A program made the translations under genes and the position numbers. The notes beneath the pieces were generated by a model. The model did not search any database and had not been told where the DNA came from. It saw nothing but the letters and a program-made list of their open reading frames with translations. A stretch of 64,000 bases of DNA from Cristatella mucedo (lineage: Eukaryota; Bryozoa; Phylactolaemata; Cristatellidae), in the NCBI GenBank assembly GCA_009760855.2, contig WPIO01000016.1, forward strand, positions 641,001-705,000, written 5' to 3'. Each line of letters begins with the position of its first letter. Within the stretch, counting starts at the first letter, position 1. Below, in pieces: positions 44,646-57,060 of this stretch.

Positions 44646-46469
44646 TCAAAGCGTCCTCACTGATTAATCACGAGAACATCAGAGGAGCTTTGAGAAGCTT
44701 CTAGAAGCTAGAGTGGCTAGCAGCTGACGAAGGAAACAACTACAAGGTGCAACTGCAAGGTACAAGGTCAGCAGACATACAGCAGCCTCCTTTATGCAGA
44801 GGCTGAAGAGACATAGCGGCTGACACTTGCAGCACGCGAACCCACGACGTTTACATGAAGTGCGGGCGCCTCTGACGCGTGCGATCCGTGTGACCAGACC
44901 CAAGTTTAATGGACAGCACTGAGGCTGCAGGGGAAACAAGTGGGCGTGTTATGCCCGGCTGCCCCGGCCGCGAGTTCTAGGGATGTGGAACTTCCGCTAC
45001 AAAGACATCCGTGGCCATCGGTTTGCAAAGCCGTAGCAAAAGGACGTTGCAATGTGCATTGCATAAATATATTCGAGCAGCTACAGGGCCTGACGGGCCG
45101 GATAGCGACGGGTCTGCAAGGTCTACCAATGAAATTCGACGAATAGGAACGTATAAAATAACTAGTTTTTCTCCGAAGAGGCTCTTCCGATAGCGGCACT
45201 GTGCCATGATAAGTAGAGAAACTCGGAAAGGTATGCAAAGGATGGGGCTGAACTGGCGCAGAGTGGAGAAACGCTCGCGGGACGCCCCCGTAAATTGGAA
45301 TGACTCCCTAAGACGTCTGGACAAGACTTCTCTCCATTAAAATAGAGGTGGCCCGATTCGAAGTGTATATTTATTCGAAGTGTGTACGGTCAGAGATGAC
45401 CCTTTGTAGTTTTCGCGCTGATTTCAAAGGGCAACTAGAAATTGCCTGTTACAGGAATAAATGAATATTGGCAATAAATTAGATTAAATTAGAAATAAAT
45501 CAAATTAAATTATTATTAAATTAGAAATTGCCTGTTTCAGGACTCCAACCCGCAATCGGGTTAAACGAACTACCACAGTCCACCTCTATCCTATCTAATT
45601 GAGCGAATATCTGCCTGAAATCGGCCAAGCGAAGCTCAAATTTTGAGTAAATATTCCAAAACGTTATTTTAAACCCGCCCAATTGCATGCCTTTGCGCTC
45701 GCGTGCGCTCGTAGAAATGGGCTCCAAACACCAAGCCCAAGACCGCTGTCCGGTGAAAGCCGGTGCTAATCTTCAGAACATTGGCGGCCAGAAGTTCCAA
45801 TATGGATTGAATATTAAACTGTCTTGTTTTTCAAGTGTGTTAAAAAAACAATTTTTGGCCGTTGTGGGCGCAAGTAAACTTATGCCGTCCTCCGCAATCG
45901 ACTGCAGCACCCCTGGCAGTTGATTGCAGTATCAGCCTGGGCCGCTGCAGTCGATTTCGTGGGAACGCACACGCAGTGGCGCAAAATTTGATTGAACATT
46001 TAAAACATAGCACTGGGGAAAAATTTGCTATCTAAATTGGAACTTTAAGCAGCCGATTTCTGGTATAAGAAATAAATGGATTATGGAAATGACCAACATC
46101 TTTAAGGGGACACTGCGTGAGATTTCGGTGTCGAAATGGCGTGAAAATTAGTGGCTACATCATATAGAGCACTAATTTATAATAATATTCACTGCACATA
46201 TGGCTTCGCATCGTCGCTTTATTGTATATTTCTGCTTAATCAGAGTGGGTTGCAATGGATTGCAGTAATTCTGTAAATGTCCCACCATCTATGTCGGGAA
46301 TTGCAATTTTGACTGAGCACTAGTACACTACAGCACGGCCAACTTTATTGCGGGCTAAATTTCGAAGGAGTAAACTCGAGTTTTCCCTCAGCCTCGAAAA
46401 GCTGAATACTGATCCTGGCTGTAGCTAGCCAAAACGGTAATAGCCGTACGCAGTACAGGAATACTTATT
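44646..46469. other. No gene recognised
   Basis: Possible degraded SINE-B at 44785-44895 (ACGCGAACCCACGACG). Rest without supported features. Confidence 0.45.
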
Positions 46470-46600
46470 GCTGGTCTGATTTTACTCACCATTCAATTGC
46501 ATTTCCCTTTGCAGCAAATGTAAAGCGCCCAGAGAGAGATTGAGTTCTCTGAGGGCGCTTTATCAAGTGCATTATTATTATTATTATTGTTATTATTATT
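46470..46600 (+). mobile_element. LINE family C 3' tail
   Basis: TTTACTCACCATTCAATTGC, the hairpin, and an (ATT)n tail; nearly consensus. Confidence 0.75.
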
Positions 46601-47324
46601 CCTGTCTTAGTTAACGATCAGCTTTCGCTTCGGGTATTCGCAAGCTTTTGCCACCAGATTTCCGCCTGATAATCGACACCGACAAAATGCGAATAGCGTG
46701 AATTTGCGCGTCGTCCTCAGCCCCACTCTGACTTGCATCCATGGTAACGATAAACTTTAACAAGACTTCAGCAAGACTTGAACGCTCCGAGACACCTGCT
46801 TGTTAGCATAAGCTCGTTTGCAATCGCTAATTTTGCACGCATGTTCTGAGCGCGACTTCATTTTCCCAGTTTAACTGCAATAGCATCCGCTCTACCCTTG
46901 TACGGGTGAGTTCGAAGTTGGAAAAATACGCGCCGGCTGTCGGCTCCCGATTCGCGGATGCAGCGGTGAGGATGCAGCACCATCTTCAGACTTCGTAGCA
47001 GTGCGCTCGACCATCAAAGCATCAATGCCAGCGGTTAAAGTTAAGGACTTAACAGCCGGCGCGTGTAATGCTGTGAACAACTACTCAGATACTAGCCCAG
47101 ACTGCCCAGACTGCCCAGAGCTCCGGTAGCTGATAGATAGATAGATGGTAGAGGATAGAAATGGCTGCGAACGGCATCGGATGAATAGAAAGCGCGTCCG
47201 CAGTCTGCAGTCTCGGATCTTCGGGATCTCGCGAACTCTTTCCTCTCGAACCAGAGTATCGTTACACTGAAAGCTAGCTCTTGGAGGAACGGCGGATCTA
47301 GCGCCGTAGCTTGCTGGGTCAAGG

Positions 47325-48300
47325 TGAGGCTCCCGGGCTTGTACGTAACGCGAAGCGATCGACGTTCAAGCCTGAGCTTAACATGGCGCGCATCCTTTGA
47401 AGTTTTTTTGTAAATTGAAAGGAATCTCCACGATGCTGTACACGGATAGAGTGAACGGGAGCATATTTGTCAAGAGTGCTCCTGAGTGTCATGTTCACTG
47501 CATCAGTGAGGGTATCGAGGCTGTCGGTCGAGTCTGAATGCAAATCAAGAAGACCTGCATTACAGATTTCAAAAATGTGTCTATGTCAAAGCTTTTTAAG
47601 TTACTTCGCTCGACAAGTTCGATCTTACTGTACGTAGGCGGAGCAGGAACAGTAAACGAGCCCTAACAATGATCCGAGAGGGTCAGAGGGCACACCACAA
47701 GATCCGACGTGGACGGTAAAATTAACGTGTTGGACTAAACCAAAATTCTCCAGTCAGTCAAGAGATGAGCGGACCTAGCTGTTGATAGGGTTGGCAACGT
47801 TGATATCGACGTCTCCAGCAATCAATAACGGCCTGTCACACACAAATATTTTAGCGAGGAACTCCGAAAACTCCTCTATAAACAAGTTTAGACAGCCAGA
47901 AGGAGGTCGGTATATCGCAACCATAAGAGGCATTGTCTTTGATGAGGATATGACTGCAGCTGATTCAAACGATGGCCCGAATGCGAGAACTTCACATCTT
48001 ATAGTGGGTCTTTGTGAGCCACAGAACTCTACGGTGCCGGAGATTCAAGTTCTAATCTCCAGCATCTGCCAAATCGTGTTATGTGGCCAATTACTTTATC
48101 AATTCCAAGATGAGAAAAGCTTCACCGGCTTCTGCATATTCCAGCACACTGCATTAAAAGTGCAATCGCATCCTTAAAAAATCGCGAACGTACAATCGAG
48201 AACAATGTAGGGCTATCGACGGCAATGGCCCGTCTTTTACCTAAATTCGTTACAAATCGACTAGAGAGATCGGCTGTTGTAGTCGTAATCATTGTACCAC
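47325..48300 (-). mobile_element. LINE endonuclease and endonuclease-RT linker relic
   Basis: Reverse complement encodes MPLMVAIYRPPSGC, then FIEEFSEFLAKI, LLIAGDVDINV and FGLVQHVNF, the C-terminal blocks of an APE-type LINE endonuclease. The linker SLDTLTDAVNMTL, LDKYAPV follows at 47330-47543. Several stops. The active-site order fits an L2/CR1-clade element; the reverse transcriptase is missing. Confidence 0.65.
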
Positions 48301-48584
48301 ACATCATTCACTGTTGATGCACACACTGTCAACACATTTTTCCCGTTCAATCTTAGGCAACGCATGCCGGTCGGCGGCAACCGACTTCTGGATCTTGGAT
48401 GTGACCAGAGACAACATGGCAATCTATGAGTCTGTTACAATGGCAAGCGAAAGTGATGGAAGAAGATCTAAGATCCAGAAGCTTCGATTGTTATCCACGT
48501 GACCCTTCGCGGTAAATCGATAAATCAAGCTCAAGTAGGGGTGGCCAGCTAGCGAATTCGCTGCTAGCTCTCTTAATTGTAATA

Positions 48585-49250
48585 ATAGTAATAATGCACT
48601 TGATAAAGCGCCCTCAGAGAATTCAATCTCTTTCTGGGCAATTTACATTTGCTGCAAAGGGAAACACGATTGAATCATGAGTAAAATCATGCTTGATTAA
48701 CAAAAAAAATGAATAACATGGTTAGGGGTGACATGCACAGGGTCAGCATGCAAATGTGGTTAATGGCAGCATACACAGTGTCAGCACACATAAGCACATC
48801 AAGGATGGATCATAGCAACCCACTAAAAGCTGTCCTAAATAAGTGTGTTTTAAAGTTCTTTTAAAATGTGGTCAAGTCAGGGGATGTTGACGCAAGTCGG
48901 GAGGGAGTTTCAGGCTTTGGGAGCATACGAACTAAATGCACGGTCTCCTAAGGATTTGAGGTTTGTACGAGGTATTGGTAGACTGTTGGATTCCAAAAAG
49001 CGGGTGGTACGATGCTTGGCCTGATGGGGGAGTAGATCTGAGAGATAGGCTGGAGCCGAAGAATGAAGTGACCTAAAAGTGAGCGACAAAACCTTGAAGT
49101 CGATCCGTTGCTTGACTGGTAGCCAGTGCTGGTCGGCGAGAAGTGGCGTGATGTGACAACTGCGACGCTCACGACAGACAAGCCTAGCTGCAGAGTTTTG
49201 CACCAGCTGTAATCGCCTCATTGCAACGATACCGGTATGTCAGCAAGCAG
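48585..49250 (-). mobile_element. LINE family C 3' end
   Basis: Second-longest copy: coding block at 48910-49221 (RLQLVQNSAARLVCRERR, HWLPVKQRIDFKVLSLTFR, LKSLGDRAFSSYAPKA), 3' UTR and tail at 48590-48660. Confidence 0.8.
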
Positions 49251-49924
49251 TGAGTTAATAGTGGATAGTCCCGTTAGTCCAATGCTTCTCTTCTCTGTCC
49301 CACGCGACCTGCTGTGGCTGCTGTGCTGCTTGCCGATCGTTCTCTTGTCACCTCGATCGCTTGAGCTTAGCTCAGCTGGCTTGCATTTTGTCCGGCCTGC
49401 TACAGCTATTTGGCCTTCTTTAGCTTTGACCCAAAAAGTACTTCAATTAACTCCCTGTAGCAAGTTAATTGAAGAATTGACATTAGCACACATCGACTGT
49501 GCCCAACCCAGCTTTAGCTTTGCTCTACCTGAAAAGAGTGCTAGCTCGTTTGAGCTAAGCAATGTCAGAAAATGTGTTGCCTTCCACGCTCTCGCTGTCT
49601 TATCTTAGCTTGGCTTTGTTTTCTTTCTTAGCCAGACCCAATTTAGCTTTGCTCGACCCTAAAAAGTGCGGTCTGGTACTATCACGTGCAGCTTGCTTTA
49701 CCTTCGCTCTGCTCTGAAAAGCGTCGCCTCACTGCTTGACTTTCTCGCGTGGTCAGCTAGCTGATTGGCTGCTAGCTCTCGGGCATTGAGTTACCATCGG
49801 CTGCTCGGACGTAACATCTACGACAGCTGGCAGCTCGGTGCCACTGCAGCTGCTCTCTGCCTGGCTGAAGCTCTCGCTATCGTACGAGGAGGCAAATTGT
49901 CTGAGTGGAACTCGCGGAATCACA

Positions 49925-50030
49925 CAATAATAATAATGATAATAATAATAATGCACTTGATAAAGTGCCCTCAGAGAACTCAATCTCTTCCTAGGCGCTT
50001 TACATTTGCTGCACATGGAGATTCTTGAAT
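49925..50030 (-). mobile_element. LINE family C 3' tail
   Basis: (AAT)n, AATGCACTTGATAAAGTGCC, hairpin, TTTACATTTGCTGCA. Confidence 0.75.
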
Positions 50031-50157
50031 AGTGGATCATCTATTTGTGGATTATTGATGCATCGCTTCGTTACAAAGTAAGTAAATGCGTTGGTATCAG
50101 TCAGACGAAGTGACATGCAGTGCTGGCCCAGAGCTGCATGTCGCAGACCTCCAGCTC

Positions 50158-51090
50158 TTAGCTTTTAGCTGCTGCAGGGTACACGGTCACAGTCTGCCCT
50201 TCACAGCCCAGCACGGCTAGCACGGTCCTCTGTCCTCCGCCCGGTGACAGCCACCGAGGCTGCTGCAGTCGGTGGCTGCTGTAGGAGAGCACCTGCTGCA
50301 GCACCCGACCAGTCACAGCACAGAGCGCCCTCACACAGCCCCTGCTCCTGTCTCCCCACTGCAGCCCTCGCACAGCCACGTACACGAGGCCGCCTGCAGC
50401 ACAGACGCCCAGCGCTTCCTCCTCGCTGTTCAGCTCGTGTCTCCATTGTCTGTCACCTCGGTGGCTGCAGCTGTCCACTACGCACCGCTCTCTGCCATCG
50501 TCCAGCTTTACCTTGCTGCAGCTCGTAGTGACCAGAGCAGCAGCAGCAGTGAGAGCCACACTGTGTATGCCATACTCGTACTCGCTGCTGTGCAGCAGCT
50601 GCCCGAGCTCCCCTGGGTCACAGCGAGCAGGTCGCCGAGTAAGGACAGCTTGTAGGGAGACCACGGCAGCACAGCGACACGTCGGTCCTCGATCCAAATT
50701 CCCTGCGTGTCCCCTGCAGCAGCTGAGCTTCTGCGTCCGAGCAGCAGGACGAGCCGTGAGTGTGCCAAGGCTACAGCATCCGTCCTGCAGGGACCGCACT
50801 GCACTGACCCAGTCGTTCGTTCCGTAGTCGTAGTTCCGTCTCTCCAGTCGTTCGTTCCGTTGCTCCGCCTCGCAGGCTCCCAGATGCTCAGCTCTCTGCC
50901 ACTCTCGCTGTATTCCTTCAGGCCGTCCGGCCCTGCAGCCAGCAGCAGATGCCCCTCTGACGTTACAGACAGGTCCCAGCAATCGACAGGCGTCTGGAAG
51001 CTGCTGGAGGCAGGGTCGAAGTTCAGCGCTGGATGCTCCTCTGCTACAACGAATGCTGCATTGTGTGAATACAGGCAGCAGCAGAGCGCT
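50158..51090 (-). pseudogene. Beta-propeller-like C-terminal exon with a frameshift
   Basis: Acceptor-like CTCTCGTCTCATGCAG precedes 51090. One frame runs to about 50605 (CWDLSVTSEGHLLLAAG, IWIEDRRVAVLPW, LLGDLLAVTQG). The neighbouring frame then carries the coherent continuation (QLLHSSEYEYGIHSVAL, WRHELNSEEEALGVCAAGG, VYVAVRGLQW, LQQPRWLSPGGG, TVTVYPAAAKS) to a stop at 50158. Repeated strand-rich 40-50-residue blocks with W and GG resemble a WD/NHL-type propeller, but I cannot name the family. A one-base indel near 50600-50615 breaks the frame. A short duplicated segment (GGAACGAACGACTGG-like) sits near 50805-50870. Upstream exons were not found. It could be a decayed gene or an assembly error. 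Confidence 0.45.
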
Positions 51091-51094
51091 GCAT

Positions 51095-51099
<5 letters not shown>

Positions 51100-51162
<63 letters not shown>
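51100..51162. repeat. (GA)n microsatellite
   Basis: About 31 GA units just upstream (minus strand) of the propeller exon, where it reads as a CT-rich pyrimidine tract. Confidence 0.95.
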
Positions 51163-51168
<6 letters not shown>

Positions 51169-51319
51169 TCTTGCACTGTGTTCTTCTGCAAGTTGACAGG
51201 TCCTTTTACAAGGTTAGCTTAACGCTTGCTTATACAATAACATGTTGTACGACTTTTTACTACGTTGACCTTACGTTGCTTGACTGCACCACTGCAAGAT
51301 GCTTGGTCTTATTTTAATA

Positions 51320-51400
51320 AGAATAATAATAACATACTTGATATAACACCCTCAGAGAAATAATTCTCTTTCAAGGCACATTACATACAACTCCTATTAG
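51320..51400 (-). mobile_element. LINE family C 3' tail, diverged
   Basis: AACATACTTGATATAACACCC, TCTCTTTCAAGGCACATTAC in the expected order. Confidence 0.5.
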
Positions 51401-51754
51401 GCTGGCAAAGGAGAGTGACCTTATTTCTACATTTAAACTACAAGTTTTTATTGTTAAGACCATTTTTGCCACTGTCATTGCTTGTCCTGCATTTGCAAAT
51501 CACTTCTATTTTCTTTACCTGCCAATGCAGAGGTAAGCCTTTCTATCCATGTGACCGATAAAATAGAATCACGATACTTAATCATTGCAGTTAGACTGTT
51601 ATTCCAGTCATAATTATAATGTAACGTCTGTATAGTGCCCGAAGTTAATAAATTATCTTACCATGTGCTCTACAAGTCACTGCAAGGTATCTTGATCAGA
51701 CAAGGATGCATCAACTAACAAGCATAATGCCAAGTACGAAGGTGCCAAGAAGAG

Positions 51755-51830
51755 GTGTGCTGCAGCAACTGGGACGCTCACGACAGACGATCCTAACTGC
51801 AGAGTTTTGCATTAACTGTAAGAATATCTC
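51755..51830 (-). mobile_element. LINE family C internal fragment
   Basis: GGGACGCTCACGACAGACGA and TGCAGAGTTTTGCATTAACTG match the LVQNSAARLVCRERR region. Confidence 0.5.
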
Positions 51831-52135
51831 GTGATTATTCCGAGAGGGCTTCCTATATACTTTACATAAATGTAAAGATGGCCAGCACGCCCGTACCTTC
51901 CTGATGCCAATGCTACGACCGCAACACTGGTTAGGCTAGCGGGACAATGTGCAGAGACCTGAATCTAGCAATCCTCGAAATAGGCAAGCAACAATGATGC
52001 AGCGCTCGATATTCTGCACGAAGCGCTAACAACAGCACCGTATTGGAAAAAGCACAAGCAAAAGCCTGCACTTTACGCTTTCATGCGACAGTTGACTTCC
52101 GACAGACCCGTTTACATTCTTACAGAGCAGCTCAC

Positions 52136-52225
52136 GCAGCAGCAGCGGCGAACGAAGCAGCAGCAGCAGCTCACGAAGCAGCAGCAGCAGCAGCGCACGA
52201 AGCAGCAGCAGCTCACCGATCGGCG
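52136..52225. repeat. (CAG)n-rich repeat
   Basis: Imperfect CAG/ACGAAG runs; produces polar frames in both directions that are not genes. Confidence 0.9.
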
Positions 52226-52849
52226 CCAGCAGCTCGCCGATCGGCGTCAGGGCACCCGTCATCATTCCAAGAAAAAAGCGATTGCCGTCTGGACCGCGCC
52301 TTATAAAATTACCAGGTCGTGAGGCATACGATATTCTAGTTAACAAATAGTCATAATTCGCGCTGCTCATAAGCAACGGCCTATGGCGGCTACCTCGTAA
52401 GCGGCTGTCAGTTAGAGTTCAACGGCCAAGCTCATAGTTCACAATCGCGGGCGATTTCAAACTTCCTCACGGGTAAGTCAATGCTGATTCACTACCAGGC
52501 GGTAAAGAATAGACTTAAAAAAATTAGATTTATGTTCGTTTTATGCGAAAACTATTTAAATCAAGTTTTTGAATGCGTTTTCATTTGTACTCTTGTACAA
52601 ATTTCTTTGCTCCATTAACTAAAACTCCATCCAAGTTGACATCAAGATCCTCTGGCTTTCAGGTCACCGCACTTGCTTGCACCGAGCCCGAGCTATCCTG
52701 GACTTCTTTACTCTACCACGTGACGAGCTCTCACAGCACGTCACGTGTTCCAGAGCTTGTCGGCTTTCACTCGTTTCCCCGTTCCTCGCGCTAAATTGAA
52801 AGCTTACGTTAATCGAGCCATCGTTTCACACACAGATAGCGAATGCCCG

Positions 52850-53215
52850 GAGATTCGCTTCAATTGGCTTCCGCCGCCGCCGCCTTCAGGACTTTGCACG
52901 ATTTAAATCGCAGCTCAAGACGAATGTTTTTCTGCACAGCATTCTTCCGGCGTGCTTTGAGCGCTTGCCTTATGCAGGATTCAGTGGATTCAGTTACACG
53001 CGGCACTCCTGCCAGCCGCTGGCTATCAGTGTCTTCTATGCACCCATGCGACCTCTGCGACACCTATGACCTTTAGGCACCTCTCTCTTCTAGTGACTTC
53101 CTGCGAGCTTCTGAATGCTCGTCGAAGCGCGTGACCTTGCAAGTCCATGGCCATTGCTTATCTTGCTGCGAGATGTAAAAGCGTTCGGACAGAGATTTCA
53201 TTCTGCTGAGGCGCT
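52850..53215 (+). mobile_element. Relic of another LINE 3' end
   Basis: One frame reads ARFKSQLKTNVFLHSILPAC, the LINE C-terminal FKxxLKTxxF motif. The tail GATGTAAAAGCGTTCGGAC ... TGAGGCGCTATA resembles an L2 hairpin tail but differs from family C. Confidence 0.4.
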
Positions 53216-53485
53216 ATACTACTCTCCTGCTGTACCGACTATGGCTCATCCTTTTCAGAGGTCCTGAGCTGCTACTTCCAAGCCACTCACTACATCAACT
53301 GCTCTCCTGATTCTGCATGCTTCCCACCTTCTATTTGTTGCGTGAGACGAAGTCTGCGGGCTACCGAATGCGTACCGAAAGTCGCTTAGGCTGTGAGTGC
53401 GCTTTACAAAACTCTCATGCATGCCACCCACTTAGTATTTATGGCTTTGTGGAGTTACAGACGGAGATACATTACATTACATACG
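53205..53485 (+). mobile_element. LINE family D 3' end
   Basis: CTACTCTCCTGCTGTACCGAC through YRMRTESRLGCECALQNS to GAGATACATTACATTACAT. Confidence 0.75.
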
Positions 53486-53699
53486 TTAGCGAGCTGCTAA
53501 CATTATCTAAATGCATATTGCAAAAGTATAGGTTCCTATGGATTAATTGAAATTGTCCATAGTAGCAGCAGCATGAGTAAGACGCTGCTGACTCTCTTTA
53601 GTTGGATAAAAAAGCAGCGCGAAATTCGTATCATGACGTCGATGCTGTAAGCCCCGAAATGGCATCCTCCCTTTGCCTTTTTTTGGCGCTCCGACCTAC

Positions 53700-53925
53700 T
53701 CTTGATCTCTTGCTGATTTATTACAGCATTTGGCGGGTCTTCAGGATTCGTCCTTCGCGTGCATGCACCTGTTTACCTGCTTGATGTGCCTGCTGCTTGA
53801 TGTGCCTGCCTCTTCCGGATGTTACCACTAAATATTCGGTAATGTTTTATATGCAGGTTTTGTGAAGTGCGTATAGAGAGATTCAGTCATGTGTGGGCGC
53901 AATACGAATGTATTATCATTATTAA
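53700..53925 (+). mobile_element. LINE family C-like 3' end, diverged
   Basis: GGATTCGTCCTTCGCGTGCA, TTTTGTGAAGTGCGTATAGAG, a degraded hairpin and ATTATCATTATTA. Confidence 0.45.
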
Positions 53926-54761
53926 GCGATACAAAACGACGCTAGTCAGTGCTTTGGGCGAAGTTGAAATGTGCATCTTTAGCCAGATGCACTGCAGTTT
54001 AAAAAACGGCATCAGGCTTGCTAGACTTGTTAGCAAACCTTTGAAAAAAGCGTGGGAAAACCGAGTCTCATAGTCTAACGTTGGAACTACTGCGAGGACT
54101 ACTGTTTATCAAATCAGTTCGCCCAATGTAAGGTCAAGCATAGCTACAACGAGGTCAAGGGTGCTTGCACTTCCAGGTCGTGAGCTAGAGCCCTACTGCA
54201 GCAGGCAATTCTATATCTTCCTGCTGCTAACCAAATTTCGGAAAATCGCCGTCCAACCGCAGCTATACATATCCACTTTTTTCCTCAGATCTGTCTCAGG
54301 TTCTTTCCATTTTTTACGCACTTTTCATGGATGCAGTTGTCAGGCTACTGATTAAAGTAAACATGGAGGCCTAAAGCATCTGCGCGCTAATTCTTCCTTC
54401 ACTTGAATGCGTCATGAGGGCGATTGAATTCTTACATTAAGAAATCAAGCCTTTCAGGAGTGAGAGCTTATTATAACGCACAGCAAGAAAGGCTTTCTTT
54501 TTCTGTGCGAATCGCTGTGTATCTTTGACAGCTCGCATGCATTTGTGGGGGTGGGTGTGTGTCTACGTGAGTGTGTTGTAACGAAGTTCTCAGGAACGTT
54601 GACTTTGGTAGAGTGTATCAGCTAGCTCAGTTGGAACTTCATGCGTTGTCAAAGTCGTTCTAGAGTGCTTATCGACTAGCCTGAGAATCACCGGAATAGC
54701 ATAGAAGAACTTTGAGTCATATCTTGTTGGGATATTTCAGAGCGTTCGTTGATATCTTGGG
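53926..54761. other. No gene recognised
   Basis: No repeat family or open frame that can be supported. Confidence 0.5.
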
Positions 54762-54918
54762 TCCTAGCCTAGGAGTGTAGGTGTTCGCTCGCTCTTCACG
54801 AGCCAGGTCGCGGATTTGAGACATGCAGTTGGAGATTCCTTACTGCCGATCGCCAGCGGAAGCTTTTCAGGCTCTTCTGTCGCTATAAAAGTGAGGCTGT
54901 TGAAACAGCCTCACTTTT
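54762..54918 (+). mobile_element. SINE-B with a palindromic end
   Basis: GGTGTTCGCTCGCTCTTCACG, CAGGTCGCGGATTTGAGAC, GGCTCTTCTGTCGCTATA, then a perfect 15-bp inverted repeat instead of the usual tail. Confidence 0.65.
54887..54918. repeat. Perfect inverted repeat, 15-bp arms, 2-base spacer
   Basis: AAAAGTGAGGCTGTT, GA, AACAGCCTCACTTTT. It duplicates the SINE-B 3' end in opposite orientation. Confidence 0.9.
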
Positions 54919-55599
54919 AACTTTGATTTGTAATTGATCACCTGATCACTAGTGGTCCTATGAGGTACAGAGCACACCAGGGAAGTGTTTTAAGTACACT
55001 AATTAAAAAATATCTCCTCTCCTTCCGTAAAGGAATTTCGATTCCATCGTAGATGTAAAAAATTTGAGTGCTCTGTGGTCTCTCTATAAGTGTTTTATTA
55101 TCTTGCTGATATCATTGCAAAGTAGAATCTTAATATTGAATTTTTATTCCGCTGGCACTCACATGTGATAAGCAGCCTTCCAGTATTTAAGATTCACTCT
55201 TCATTCTTAATTTTAAACATTACCTATATATAATTATATATGCATATAGATAATATGTGTTATTAAAATATGTATATATATACTGTATTTATTTATTTAT
55301 ATTACAAATTAAATTAAATTAGTCAATACATTAAATTGTATAAGGTATATATAATTATATAAATATTATAATATTAATGATAATGTTTTTGCTTTGAGTC
55401 TAATCTGAATTGCTTAAATTGACCAAGAGACCAGCTAGTAAATAGTAATGATCAAGCCCAGTGTCACTTCGAAAGTGATGTGGCCTCACCACATCAAAGC
55501 GACTGAGCCGCCGGAAGCAGGGAATGCTGCTGCCTGATATCTAGCCGTCTGTTGCCGTCTGCTGCCTCAGCCTCAGCCTCAGCCTGGCATCAATTTCGA
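54919..55599. other. AT-rich, no gene recognised
   Basis: A/T-rich block at 55200-55390; nothing else. Confidence 0.5.
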
Positions 55600-55850
55600 T
55601 CCAAGCAAATTCACGATCTTCTCATCTTTCATTTTAGGTCGCTTCATTCTCTCGTTCGAGGTTACTCATGTTTTCTGCTTACTCCGTTAGTGAACGCCAA
55701 AACACTCAACAAGCTGGCTCCGATCGTTAAGCTGTGACTCGAATGAACCTTTAGCTCGCTAGAGGTCATTTGAGAGTTTCTATGCACCTAAAGATTGGAA
55801 TTCTGCCAACTGACATCAGATCTTGACTTGATGACTTGACCATAGAGAGA
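55600..55850 (+). mobile_element. LINE family C-like coding relic, strongly diverged
   Basis: TTTTAGGTCGCTTCATTCTC followed by LLTPLVNAKTLN-like codons and ATGCACCTAAAGATTGGAAT, corresponding to FRSLHS and APKAWNS. Confidence 0.4.
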
Positions 55851-56029
55851 TCGGAAATAACTTTTCATGATAGGAATCATTCATCCTCATGATTCGCCTA
55901 CTGATATTCATAACATAAATGTCCACCTTTCTATCACTATTCTATTCATGTTTTTTCCAGTGAGCCTATGCCAAGAATTTCAAGGTTTTAAATTTTTCTT
56001 AGGAAGCCATAAGAAATCTTGTTCTGATT

Positions 56030-56395
56030 ACTGTAATGTATTTCGGTCTGTAACTTCACAAAGCTACAAAGACTATGTGGGTGTGACACAGGAGAGTTTT
56101 GTATAGCGCACTCACAGCATAAACGACTTTTAGTATGCTTTTGGTAGCCAACAGACTTCAGCTCACGCAGCAAACAGAATGGGGGGAAGCACAGCAGAGT
56201 CAGAACAGTTGAGGTTGTGCGTAGCATAGAAGTAGCAGCTCACGACAGCTGGAAAGGATGAGCCTTAATCGGCAGCAGGAGAGTAGTTGTCGTTGCGTAA
56301 GAATCGTGGAAGCGAGTTCCACAGTCTAGGACCTCCAGAGCTAAAGCTTCGGTCACCAACGGTCTTTAAGGAGAAGAATAGAACAGCTACTCTTT
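56030..56395 (-). mobile_element. LINE family D 3' end
   Basis: CGGTCTGTAACTTCACAAAGC at the tail, reverse-strand coding block, end near 56395. Confidence 0.75.
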
Positions 56396-56669
56396 GCAGG
56401 GTTCGGAAAGTGATTTATTCTTAAAATGCGCCACTAAATCAATGGCTACATGTTAGCCCACTTTCCAAAACATTCAAACCGTGAATCGCTGGCAGTGTTT
56501 GCAGAACGACGAGCTATCTAATGGAGGTGCGAATCTAATCAAGTTTCAAGTTGGTAATTAAGGACGCAGCTAAGGCAGGGGCGGCTTCGGCGATGGTCAG
56601 GTGCACAGACCATAGGGATTAGTATAGAAGTCCATCAACGATTAGTAAAAACACTATGACAACAATAGT

Positions 56670-57060
56670 AAATAATTGCTCACAGTTTGTATAGCGCCAT
56701 ACAAGAGCTCAGTTTCTTAAGAGGCACTTTGCTAGCGTGTTAATTGATTAGCAAAAAAATACGCAACATGCTGAGTCCATAAGCATAGAGGTCAATGACG
56801 ACCTTCAATGCAGCACAGATGGATAAAACTAAGAAGGCTTCACAGATCTAATGCTATATGCAAAGAGACGGGGAAAATGTTGCGAAGGAACATGAGTTAC
56901 AACTTTCTTTAAAAATGCTGTCAAGTTAAAGAGAAAGTAGTGATTTGAGCCGGTAATGAGTTCGGTGCTTTTGAAGCAAGAAACTGATGGCTGAGAGAAT
57001 CTGGTCTTCACATAAACTGGTCTTCAAGAAACTGGTCTCCACAGAATTTGAGTTTGGATG
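56670..57060 (-). mobile_element. LINE 3' end relic, diverged
   Basis: TTTGTATAGCGCCATACAAGAGC tail at the left, then reverse-strand remnants resembling the LINE C-terminal segment; the frame at 56926-57219 may be part of it. Confidence 0.4.

Noticed and set aside
52026-52376. Gln/Ala/Leu-rich frames
   Set aside because: Produced by a CAG repeat on both strands.
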